Part shown: one piece after another, positions 1-5,225 of the stretch
How the letters are laid out: every line of letters begins with the position of its first letter
Numbering within the stretch: the stretch's first letter is position 1
Assembly: GCA_947455285.1 (NCBI GenBank)
Contig: CANGOK010000230.1
Span: 1 to 5,225, forward strand
Origin: Beijerinckiaceae bacterium
GTDB lineage: Bacteria > Pseudomonadota > Alphaproteobacteria > Rhizobiales > Beijerinckiaceae
DNA length: 5,225 bases
Direction: 5' to 3'
The notes under the pieces: model-generated
What the model saw: only the letters and a program-made list of their open reading frames with translations
Database searches by the model: none
Told to the model about the DNA's origin: nothing
Position numbers and translations under genes: made by a program

Positions 1-1398
1 CTGCTCCAGAAAGGCGCGGAAATCGCCCAGCCGCTCGCGCGCGATGGTGATGCCCGCCGCCATGGCGTGGCCGCCACCCTTGACGAGAATGCCCTCCTCG
101 ACGGCGGCGCGCACGGCCCGGCCAAGATCGACGCCGGGGATGGAGCGGCCAGAGCCAGTTCCGATTTTCCCAGATAAAGCAATGGCAAAGGCGGGTCTTC
201 TAAAGCGCTCTTTCAAGCGCGAAGCCACCAATCCGACGACGCCGGGGTGCCAGCCCTCCTGCGCGGTGACGACCACCGCGCCATGTTCTTCAACGCCAAG
301 GCTCGCGAGCGCCTCCGCCTGCGCCTCCTCCACCGCTGCAAGCTCGATGGCCTGACGCTCCCGGTTGAGGCGGTCGAGTTCGGCGGCGACCCGCGTCGCC
401 TCCGCCTCGTCTTCGAGAAGCAGCAGCTTCGCCCCAAGCGCGGCGTCGCCGATGCGGCCACCGGCATTGATGCGCGGGCCGATCACGTAGCCGAGGTGAT
501 AACAGCTTGGCGGGCCAGAGGCGCCGGCGCAGTCGAAGAGCGCGCGCAACCCCACCCGCCCGCGTCCTCGCATGACCTGCAAGCCCTTCGAGACGAAGGC
601 GCGGTTGAGGCCCGTGAGGGGCGCGACATCCGCCACCGTGGCGAGGGCCACGAGGTCGAGCCGGGTCAGAAGGTCAGGCTCGCGGCGACGCTCGTTCCAG
701 AACCCTGTCCGACGCAGGCGCCGGTTGAGGCCGACCAGCGCCATGAAGGCGACGCCGGCGGCGCAGAGGGCGCCAAGGCCCGAGAGATCGTCCTGCCGAT
801 TGGGGTTCACTAGCGCCGTGACGGGTGGCAGCTCCACCGGCGCCTGATGGTGGTCGAGAACGACCACATCCATCCCGAGCTTATGCGCCTGTTCGAAGGG
901 CTCGAAGCTCGTCGTGCCGCAATCGACCGTGACCAGCAGGGTCGCACCCTGCCCCGCAAGAGCCTTGATCGCCTCCGAATTGGGGCCGTAGCCCTCGAAG
1001 ATGCGGTCGGGAATATGGATGATGTAGGGGACGCCGCAGGCTTCGAAATAACCCGCCATGAGCGCGCTCGAACAGGCGCCGTCCACATCGTAGTCGCCGA
1101 AGATGGCGACGGTCTCTCCCTTTTCGATGGCGCGGGCGATCCGCTCGATGGCGCTCTCCATGTCCTGCATGACATGGGGATCGGGCATGAGGGCGCGAAC
1201 CGTGGGGTCGAGGAAGGCCGCCGCCTCATCGGGGCTGACGCCGCGCCCGGCGAGAACGCGAGCGAGCAGATCGGGATGGCCGTGAAGCTGGGTCATGGCC
1301 TGAGCGCGGCCCTGCCCCTCAAGGTCGAGCCGATCCCGCCAGGGCCGGCCCTGAACGGAGGAAGCGACGTCGAGAAAAAGGCGATGCGGCGCAGGCAT
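1..1398 (-). CDS. recJ: Single-stranded-DNA-specific 5'-3' exonuclease RecJ (partial, C-terminus beyond window)
   Basis: RecJ degrades single-stranded DNA 5' to 3' and acts in the cytoplasm in RecF-pathway recombination and mismatch/base-excision repair. The frame is open without a stop from 1398 down to base 1, giving 466 codons; full RecJ is near 580-600 residues, so the last part (end of DHHA1 and the C-terminal OB-type domain) is missing. Seen directly: the DHH-family motif DYDVDG at residues 102-107, VDCG with Asp159, the DHH triad at 182-184, an LCAAGVAF stretch, LATVADVAPL, GPRINAGGR at 307-315, and the DHHA1 signature GGGHAMAAG starting at residue 441. These include the metal-ligand motifs of the family. 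The start ATG (1396-1398) is preceded in frame by TAG at 1408-1410. MPAPHRLFLDVASSVQGRPW resembles usual alphaproteobacterial RecJ N-termini. No strong Shine-Dalgarno is visible. It lies 44 bp downstream of the exported-protein gene on the same strand and may be co-transcribed with it. Confidence 0.97.
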   Translation of the reverse strand, partial: MPAPHRLFLDVASSVQGRPWRDRLDLEGQGRAQAMTQLHGHPDLLARVLAGRGVSPDEAAAFLDPTVRALMPDPHVMQDMESAIERIARAIEKGETVAIFGDYDVDGACSSALMAGYFEACGVPYIIHIPDRIFEGYGPNSEAIKALAGQGATLLVTVDCGTTSFEPFEQAHKLGMDVVVLDHHQAPVELPPVTALVNPNRQDDLSGLGALCAAGVAFMALVGLNRRLRRTGFWNERRREPDLLTRLDLVALATVADVAPLTGLNRAFVSKGLQVMRGRGRVGLRALFDCAGASGPPSCYHLGYVIGPRINAGGRIGDAALGAKLLLLEDEAEATRVAAELDRLNRERQAIELAAVEEAQAEALASLGVEEHGAVVVTAQEGWHPGVVGLVASRLKERFRRPAFAIALSGKIGTGSGRSIPGVDLGRAVRAAVEEGILVKGGGHAMAAGITIARERLGDFRAFLEQ

Positions 1399-1442
1399 AG
1401 CCTGTTGCTAGCACGCCCTCGACAGAGTGCGAAGGCCCCGCT

Positions 1443-2012
1443 TCAGCGATTACGGCGGGAGGCGGTCTGCGGAGGGGGCGCTGGGGCGGCGGCGGGTTTC
1501 GGCGCAGATGGGTTTTCGGCGACCACGAGGGGCGACTGCCCTCGCCTGTTGGCCCGCTCGATGGCCGCAAGCTGCGCGCTCTTCGAGCCCGCCTTCGACA
1601 GGCTGACAAAATCGCGCGGCGAATGTTTCGAGCCTCCGCCGCCGCGATAGACCATAAGCCCTTGCGTTGTGACCACGACGTCGCCGAAGCGCAGTGTGGG
1701 ATCATTGAGGAAAGGCCCCAACGGCCCCGGCCCGACCGGAGGCGGGTCGACCTTCTCGGGCCTGCCGTACATTTCTTCGAGATTGCGAGGCGCAGGCGCA
1801 CGGGCGATGGCCTCGCCATTCTCATAGCGCCACATGCGTTGCTCGCGTGCAGGCCAGCTTTGCGAGCCGCGCGGCAGCTGCGCATAGGCGGTCGCCTGAT
1901 GCTGGAAGCCGCCGAAGAGCATTTCAAGGAAATTCTGGGCGCTGACCGAAGCGGGCGCAAGCGCAGCCAGAAGCGATGCGCAAAATATAGTTCGGTGCAG
2001 CGAGGCTCGCAT
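1443..2012 (-). CDS. Exported proline-rich protein of unknown function (189 aa)
   Basis: I do not recognise a named family. Residues 1-25 form a clear Sec signal peptide: basic start (MRASLHR), hydrophobic core with LLAALAPA, and a VSA-type signal peptidase I site before Gln26, so the product is probably periplasmic or secreted. There is no lipobox and no second membrane segment. The mature part has three zones. First is an aromatic/charged zone with MWRYENGEAIA (60-70). Next is a central core around 101-138, FLNDPTLRFGDVVVTTQGLMVYRGG followed by HSPRDFVSLSKA; the pattern 'size/limit phrase, GD-V-VT-G--V--G, --DF' resembles short exported hypothetical proteins I recall from Rhizobiales. Last is a low-complexity Ala/Pro tail (168-184) ending in basic RRNR. 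The ATG at 2010-2012 is the only start that gives an intact signal peptide; its ribosome site is weak. The gene is GC-rich like the host backbone, so it appears native. It precedes recJ by 44 bp, but its export makes a direct repair role unlikely. Confidence 0.8.
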   Translation of the reverse strand: MRASLHRTIFCASLLAALAPASVSAQNFLEMLFGGFQHQATAYAQLPRGSQSWPAREQRMWRYENGEAIARAPAPRNLEEMYGRPEKVDPPPVGPGPLGPFLNDPTLRFGDVVVTTQGLMVYRGGGGSKHSPRDFVSLSKAGSKSAQLAAIERANRRGQSPLVVAENPSAPKPAAAPAPPPQTASRRNR

Positions 2013-2111
2013 CGCAAACGTCCAGTTGGATGTCTGCGGATAAGCCGTGGGTGGGAGAAAGGTTGCGGTTGCGGGAGTGGCGGAAAGGGCGAGGCGTCAA
2101 CGGCGGACCTC

Positions 2112-2140
2112 TTGTTTTTCCCAATTTGGGAAATACTTAT
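2112..2140 (+). promoter_or_regulatory. Candidate higBA promoter
   Basis: A -35-like TTGTTT at 2112-2117 and a -10-like TACTTA/ACTTAT at 2134-2140 are separated by 16-17 bp inside the only AT-rich stretch of the 162-bp gap between the divergent genes. This would start RNA near 2146 and leave a leader of roughly 28 bases carrying the Shine-Dalgarno sequence. The operator palindrome fills the spacer, the arrangement expected for an autorepressed toxin-antitoxin promoter. A competing reading is TTGACT at 2140-2145 with GATAAC at 2162-2167. The rest of the gap (2013-2111) is GC-rich, and I see no convincing promoter in it for the minus-strand gene. Confidence 0.5.
2117..2133. promoter_or_regulatory. 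Perfect 17-bp palindrome, candidate HigA/HigBA operator
   Basis: The sequence TTTCCCAATTTGGGAAA is a perfect inverted repeat: 8-bp half-sites TTTCCCAA and TTGGGAAA around one central T. It lies 41 bp before the higB ATG and between the likely -35 and -10 boxes. HigA-type antitoxins carry an Xre/Cro-like helix-turn-helix and commonly repress their own operon as dimers bound to such a dyad, alone or with toxin. That it serves HigA here is inference from position and symmetry. It is too short in stem and lacks a T-run of the right kind to be a terminator for the neighbouring gene. Confidence 0.7.
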
Positions 2141-2153
2141 TGACTTCGCCCTT

Positions 2154-2160
2154 AAAGGAG
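2154..2160 (+). promoter_or_regulatory. Strong Shine-Dalgarno AAAGGAG before higB, with ambiguous start choice
   Basis: AAAGGAG is the strongest ribosome-binding sequence in this gap. Its last G is 14 bases before the higB ATG at 2175, which is long, but 7 bases before another ATG at 2168, which is ideal. The 2168 ATG opens an out-of-frame reading frame of 18 codons ending with TAA at 2222-2224. The higB frame has TGA at 2169-2171, so higB cannot start further upstream. Confidence 0.6.
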
Positions 2161-2167
2161 AGATAAC

Positions 2168-2224
2168 ATGACCTATGCAGATCATCGCCAAGCGAGTTCT
2201 TCGGGAATTCTGGGCCATTCATAA
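2168..2224 (+). other. Possible 18-codon leader/decoy frame overlapping the higB start
   Basis: ATG at 2168 has the best-spaced Shine-Dalgarno in the operon and reads MTYADHRQASSSGILGHS before TAA at 2222-2224, overlapping the first 50 bases of higB in another frame. It has no recognisable peptide features. It may simply be chance, or it may draw ribosomes away from the toxin start and keep HigB yield low. Its stop lies 47 bases beyond the higB ATG, so simple reinitiation on higB is unlikely. Confidence 0.15.
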
Positions 2225-2471
2225 TCAGGCCGAGGCTCCGCTGAAGGCCTGGTTCGCACTGGTGGACAAGGCCGAGTGGGCGAGTCCTCAGGACGTCAAG
2301 AACGGGTTTGGCGCGACTGTCGATTTCGTCAGCGACAACAGAGTGATTTTCGATATAGGCGGGAACAAGTTCCGATTGATCGTTCACGTCGCATATCGAT
2401 TCAAACGTGTCCTCATCAAGTTTGTGAGGACGCACGAAGAATATGACCGCATCAATCCGGAGACCGTCTGA
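2175..2471 (+). CDS. higB: HigB-family type II toxin, mRNA interferase (98 aa)
   Basis: This is the toxin of a type II toxin-antitoxin pair. HigB proteins have the RelE-like fold and cleave mRNA, usually on the translating ribosome, until bound by HigA. The protein starts MQIIAKRVLREFW, has a GGNKFRLIVHV strand at residues 62-72, and ends with THEEYD at 86-91 followed by RIN. The GGN-(E/K)-x-R...V and TH-x-EYD segments line up with E. coli HigB (about 104 aa), so the length is normal and the gene looks intact. The ATG at 2175 is forced: TGA lies in frame two codons upstream and no later ATG would keep the first helix. The toxin-first order and the TGATG overlap with higA are typical of higBA. 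GC over 2221-2460 is about 53% by hand count, well below the flanking genes, which fits horizontal acquisition. Expression is probably repressed through the 2117-2133 palindrome. Confidence 0.92.
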   Translation: MQIIAKRVLREFWAIHNQAEAPLKAWFALVDKAEWASPQDVKNGFGATVDFVSDNRVIFDIGGNKFRLIVHVAYRFKRVLIKFVRTHEEYDRINPETV

Positions 2472-2851
2472 TGGAGAACATTCGCGCGATCCGCAACGAA
2501 GCGGATTACGACTGGGCTCTATCAGAGATCGAGCGCTATTTTCTGAACGAACCGCAGCTGGGCACGCCGGAAGCGGAACGTTTTGACGTGCTCGCAGCCC
2601 TGATCGAAGCCTATGAAGCGAAGCATTGGCCGATCGAACCGGCTGATCCAATCGACGCCATTCGCTACAAGATGGAAGTTTCCGGATTAAAGCAGGCTGA
2701 TCTTGCGGAGTTGCTGGGATCTGCGTCGCGGGCGTCCGAGATCCTCAACCGGAAGCGCGCCCTCACGACCGAAATGGTCTTCAAGATCAGCCGTCAGTGG
2801 CGGATCCCGGCGGAGAGCCTCGTTCGTCCCTATCGCCTAGAAACGCCCTGA
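2471..2851 (+). CDS. higA: HigA-family antitoxin with Xre-type helix-turn-helix (126 aa)
   Basis: The antitoxin binds and neutralises HigB and, as a DNA-binding protein, probably represses the operon. The N-terminal part (1-60) is acidic and helical: NIRAIRNEADYDWALSEIERYF, then a segment ending EAYEAKHWPIEPADPIDAIRYKM. This matches the layout of E. coli HigA (138 aa), which has the same IRNE-x-(D/Q)Y opening and WE/W-P middle. The C-terminal helix-turn-helix spans about 66-117, with the positioning helix LKQADLAELLG at 73-83 and the recognition helix SASRASEILNRK at 84-95. Its ATG shares one base with the higB TGA, so translation is probably coupled, and no separate Shine-Dalgarno is needed. 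Base composition (about 57% GC over 2521-2640) sits between the toxin and the host genes. All domains appear complete, with no frameshift. Only DNA-binding specificity is uncertain. Confidence 0.93.
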   Translation: MENIRAIRNEADYDWALSEIERYFLNEPQLGTPEAERFDVLAALIEAYEAKHWPIEPADPIDAIRYKMEVSGLKQADLAELLGSASRASEILNRKRALTTEMVFKISRQWRIPAESLVRPYRLETP

Positions 2852-2866
2852 CAACAATCAATGAAT

Positions 2867-2894
2867 AAAAAAGGCCGCCCCATCGGAGCGGCCT
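2867..2894 (-). terminator. Rho-independent terminator of the hom-glpX operon
   Basis: On the minus strand the arm AGGCCGC (2894-2888) pairs with GCGGCCT (2878-2872), with two further inner G-C pairs around a short loop. The stem runs directly into six T residues (2872-2867). It begins 27 bp after the glpX stop. Read on the plus strand the same hairpin is preceded by the A-run and followed by CTGAACC, so it lacks a U-tract and should be a poor terminator for higBA. Confidence 0.88.
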
Positions 2895-2921
2895 CTGAAC
2901 CACGCTAAAGCGCAGAACTCA

Positions 2922-3908
2922 TCAGAACTTGCCCATCTCGCGATGTTCCGCCTGAATGCGGCGGACCGTGCCGGTGACGGAGCGGTAGATCACCGTCTCG
3001 GTCTCGATCACGTCCTGACCGAAGCGAACGCCCTTGAGCAGCGCGCCGTCGGTGACGCCGGTGGCGCAGACGATGACGTCGCCAGAGGCGAGTTCGCGCA
3101 TGTCGTACTTCTTTGTGGGATCGGTGATGCCCATCTTGTAGGCGCGTTCGCGCTTGGCCTCGGTGTCGAGGATAAGGCGACCCTGCATCTGACCGCCAAC
3201 GCAGCGCAGCGCGCCCGCCGCCAGCACGCCCTCGGGAGCGCCGCCGGTGCCGATATACATGTCAACGCCCGTCTGGGCGGCCTGAGCGGTGAAGATCACG
3301 CCAGCGACGTCGCCATCGGTGATGAGGCGGACGGAGGCGCCAGCGCGGCGCACGCCCGCGATGATGTGGTCATGGCGGGGACGGTCGAGCACAAGCACGG
3401 TGATCTCGCCGGGCTTCACGCCCTTGGCCTTGGCCAGCGCGCGGACGTTCTCCTCAGGGGTCATGTCGAGATCGACGACGCCGGGGGCGTAGCCCGGGCC
3501 GATGGCGATCTTGTCCATGTAGACGTCGGGCGCGTTGAGCAGGGTGCCGCCTTCGGCCATGGCCATGACAGCGATGGAGCCGGGCATGTCCTTGGCGCAG
3601 AGGGTCGTGCCTTCGAGCGGATCGACGGCGATGTCGACGCGCGGGCCGGTGCGGGTGCCCAAGCGCTCGCCGATGAAGAGCATGGGAGCTTCGTCGCGTT
3701 CGCCCTCGCCGATCACCACCGTGCCGTCGATGGGCAGGCGGTTGAGCTCGCGGCGCATGGCGTCGACGGCGGCCTGATCGGCGGCCTTTTCGTCACCGCG
3801 CCCACGCAGGCGCGCGGAAGCCACGGCGGCGCGCTCGGTCACTCGGACGAGTTCGAGCGTCAGGATGCGCTCGATGATCTTTTCTTCCTGAATGATGAGA
3901 TCGGGCAT
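2922..3908 (-). CDS. glpX: Class II fructose-1,6-bisphosphatase GlpX
   Basis: This cytoplasmic enzyme hydrolyses fructose 1,6-bisphosphate to fructose 6-phosphate and phosphate in gluconeogenesis; in autotrophs or methylotrophs related class II enzymes can also serve the Calvin or other carbon cycles. At 328 residues it is near the E. coli length (336). The metal and catalytic positions known from E. coli GlpX are all present: Asp44 in AADQAAVDAMR, Glu68 in IGEGERDEAPM, Asp96 and Glu99 in DIAVDPLEGTT, and Glu226 in GTGGAPEGVLAAGALRC. No part is missing. Some relatives are bifunctional sedoheptulose-1,7-bisphosphatases; sequence alone does not decide this. The start ATG at 3906-3908 has an AGAGGAA Shine-Dalgarno at 3919-3913. 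It follows hom by 28 bp on the same strand, consistent with one operon, and ends before a strong terminator. Confidence 0.97.
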   Translation of the reverse strand: MPDLIIQEEKIIERILTLELVRVTERAAVASARLRGRGDEKAADQAAVDAMRRELNRLPIDGTVVIGEGERDEAPMLFIGERLGTRTGPRVDIAVDPLEGTTLCAKDMPGSIAVMAMAEGGTLLNAPDVYMDKIAIGPGYAPGVVDLDMTPEENVRALAKAKGVKPGEITVLVLDRPRHDHIIAGVRRAGASVRLITDGDVAGVIFTAQAAQTGVDMYIGTGGAPEGVLAAGALRCVGGQMQGRLILDTEAKRERAYKMGITDPTKKYDMRELASGDVIVCATGVTDGALLKGVRFGQDVIETETVIYRSVTGTVRRIQAEHREMGKF

Positions 3909-3912
3909 GGCG

Positions 3913-3919
3913 TTCCTCT
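3913..3919 (-). promoter_or_regulatory. Shine-Dalgarno of glpX
   Basis: AGAGGAA on the minus strand lies 4 bases before the glpX ATG, inside the short hom-glpX spacer. It supports the chosen start and independent ribosome loading on glpX within a shared transcript. No promoter or terminator fits in this 28-bp spacer. Confidence 0.7.
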
Positions 3920-3936
3920 GCGATGGGGTGATGCGC

Positions 3937-5225
3937 TTACTCGCGCTCGATACGAATGACCTGCGGGCGTTCGGCGATATATCCGTCCTTGACGACAGCT
4001 TCCAGAACTTCCCGGATCGTGGTTTCGGAGGTGGCGTAGGTCATGAGGATGACGGGAACCACTCCGTTTGCACTCTCCTCGCCCGGTTTGGCGGGACGGC
4101 TGCGCTGCACGATGCTTTCGAGCGAAATTTGCCGCTCGGCCATGCGTGTGGCGATGGCGGCGGCGGCGCCCGGACGGTCATGGACCGACAAGCGGATGTA
4201 ATAGCCGCCCTCATGGCGCTGCATGGGCAGGCGCGGGGCGTTGTCGAGATCGGCCACGGGAAGCCCGAATGGCGCCGAGCGGATGCCCTTGGCGATGTCG
4301 GCGATGTCGGCCACGACCGCCGAAGCGGTTGCGTCGCCGCCGGCGCCGGGGCCAACGAGCGTCAGCTCCTTCACCGCATCCGCGTCGATGGTGACGGCGT
4401 TAGTCACGCCCATGACCTGCGCCACCGAAGAGGACTTCGGAATCATGGTCGGGTGGACGCGCTGCTCGATGCCGCCAGCCGTACGCTGGGCGACGCCCAG
4501 AAGCTTGATGCGATAGCCCAGCTCATCCGCCGCCTTGAGGTCGGCGAGGGTGATCGACTGGATGCCCTCCACATGGATGGCCTCAAGATCGACGGCGGTG
4601 CCGAAGGCGAGCGAGGTCAGGATGGCGAGCTTGTTGGCGGAGTCGAAACCGCCGATGTCGAAGGTCGGATCGGCCTCCGCATAGCCGAGGCGCTGCGCCT
4701 CCTTGAGGCAGGCCTCGAAAGACAGTCCCTCAAGCTCCATCCGCGACAGGATGTAATTACAGGTGCCGTTGAGAATGCCGTAGACGCGGACGATCTGGTT
4801 GCCCGCGAGCCCCTCGCGAAGCGTCTTCACGATGGGAATGCCGCCGGCGACCGAAGCCTCGAAGGCCAGCGCCACATGCTTTTCCTCGGCGAGTTTCGCC
4901 AGCGCCATGCCGTGGGCGGCCAGAAGCGCCTTGTTGGCGGTGACGACAGATTTGCCAGCTGCCAAAGCCGTCTGAACGGCTTCACGCGCAGCGCCCTCGG
5001 CCCCGCCCATCAATTCGACGAAGAGGTCGATTTCGCCGGACCGCGCCAGCGCCACGGGATCGTCGAACCACGTAAGGCCTGACACATCCACCCCGCGATC
5101 GCGGGTGCGGTCACGCGCTGAAACGGCCGTGACCTTGATGGTGCGTCCGGTTCGGGCCGCCAAAGCGGCCGACTGGCGTTCGAGAAGGCGGATGACGGAA
5201 GCGCCGACGTTGCCAAGACCGGCTA
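3937..5225 (-). CDS. hom: Homoserine dehydrogenase with C-terminal ACT domain (partial, N-terminus beyond window)
   Basis: It reduces aspartate semialdehyde to homoserine with NAD(P)H, the branch step towards threonine, methionine and isoleucine in the cytoplasm. The frame stays open to the right edge. The first visible residues, AGLGNVGASVIRLLE, are the GxGxxG nucleotide-binding loop, so only about 10-20 N-terminal residues are absent and the true start is outside; a TTG at 5161-5163 is internal, not a start. In visible-residue numbering, VVTANKALLA is near 93-102, FEASVAGGIPIVKTL near 121-135, GILNGTCNYIL near 149-159, and the family signature AEADPTFDIGGFDSANKLAIL at 182-202 carries the catalytic pair Asp194 and Lys198. 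A C-terminal ACT domain begins near 340 (YYIRLSVHDRPG), the usual site of threonine feedback control in this monofunctional form. No fused aspartokinase domain is seen. It is followed by glpX after 28 bp. Confidence 0.97.
   Translation of the reverse strand, partial: AGLGNVGASVIRLLERQSAALAARTGRTIKVTAVSARDRTRDRGVDVSGLTWFDDPVALARSGEIDLFVELMGGAEGAAREAVQTALAAGKSVVTANKALLAAHGMALAKLAEEKHVALAFEASVAGGIPIVKTLREGLAGNQIVRVYGILNGTCNYILSRMELEGLSFEACLKEAQRLGYAEADPTFDIGGFDSANKLAILTSLAFGTAVDLEAIHVEGIQSITLADLKAADELGYRIKLLGVAQRTAGGIEQRVHPTMIPKSSSVAQVMGVTNAVTIDADAVKELTLVGPGAGGDATASAVVADIADIAKGIRSAPFGLPVADLDNAPRLPMQRHEGGYYIRLSVHDRPGAAAAIATRMAERQISLESIVQRSRPAKPGEESANGVVPVILMTYATSETTIREVLEAVVKDGYIAERPQVIRIERE

Noticed and set aside
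361..741. Recurring GGTTGAGGC words at about 363, 603 and 723 in recJ
   Set aside because: They encode Leu-Asn-Arg type tripeptides in the recJ frame (codons CTCAACCGC/G), so codon use explains them; spacing is irregular and not CRISPR-like.
847..1650. A 267-codon plus-strand frame spanning recJ, the spacer and part of the exported-protein gene
   Set aside because: It overlaps two well-supported minus-strand genes, shows no recognisable motif and has no plausible ribosome site.
1931..2215. Ten-base direct repeat AATTCTGGGC at 1931-1940 and 2206-2215, considered as insertion-site duplication
   Set aside because: Both copies lie inside genes (the exported-protein gene and higB), do not flank the cassette, and a 10-bp match is within chance.
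1319..2218. A 299-codon minus-strand frame covering the exported-protein gene and the higB promoter
   Set aside because: It is Arg/Ser/Pro-rich shadow sequence, crosses the higBA control region and part of higB, and competes with a frame that has a clean signal peptide.
2097..2651. A 184-codon minus-strand frame opposite higB and higA
   Set aside because: It lies antisense to two clearly recognised genes and over their promoter; no motif or ribosome site supports it.
2943..3959. A 338-codon plus-strand open frame opposite glpX
   Set aside because: Same cause: antisense shadow of a complete, motif-verified glpX, with low-complexity Asp/Gly/His/Ala composition.
4291..4312. Short tandem repeat GCGATGTCG GCGATGTCG in hom
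   Set aside because: It encodes the ADIADIA helix of homoserine dehydrogenase; two 9-bp units in a coding helix need no further explanation.
3892..5082. A 396-codon plus-strand open frame opposite hom
   Set aside because: It mirrors a solid hom gene; its product is rich in Gly/Asp/His/Arg/Ala repeats with no domain logic. Long antisense frames are common opposite GC-rich genes.

Overview
The window looks like a chromosomal segment of a GC-rich alphaproteobacterium, most likely in the Hyphomicrobiales (Rhizobiales). This rests on three things: the high GC of the backbone genes (about 70% by hand count over 3301-3540), the protein sequence style, and the gene set hom - glpX - recJ on one strand, which I recall as a common neighbourhood in that order. 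Genus cannot be fixed from this sequence alone.

Right part (2922-5225, minus strand): the last two genes of an apparent operon. These are hom (homoserine dehydrogenase, missing its first few residues beyond the window edge), then, 28 bp later, glpX (class II fructose-1,6-bisphosphatase). An intrinsic terminator at about 2867-2894 closes it. Left part (1-2012, minus strand): a gene for a small exported proline-rich protein of unknown function, followed 44 bp later by recJ, the single-strand-specific 5'-3' exonuclease, which is cut by the left window edge and lacks its C-terminal part.

Middle (2111-2851, plus strand): a complete, compact type II toxin-antitoxin operon of the HigBA family. The toxin gene higB comes first and the antitoxin gene higA second, with a 1-bp TGATG overlap. 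A perfect 17-bp palindrome sits inside the likely promoter and is the natural candidate for the HigA/HigBA operator. The module is clearly less GC-rich (about 53% in higB) and runs opposite to its neighbours, which suggests a horizontally acquired cassette lodged between glpX and recJ.

Nothing here amounts to a wholly new system. The points most worth a second look are the toxin start region, where the best Shine-Dalgarno sequence is spaced for an out-of-frame ATG rather than for higB, the operator palindrome, and the uncharacterised exported protein upstream of recJ.
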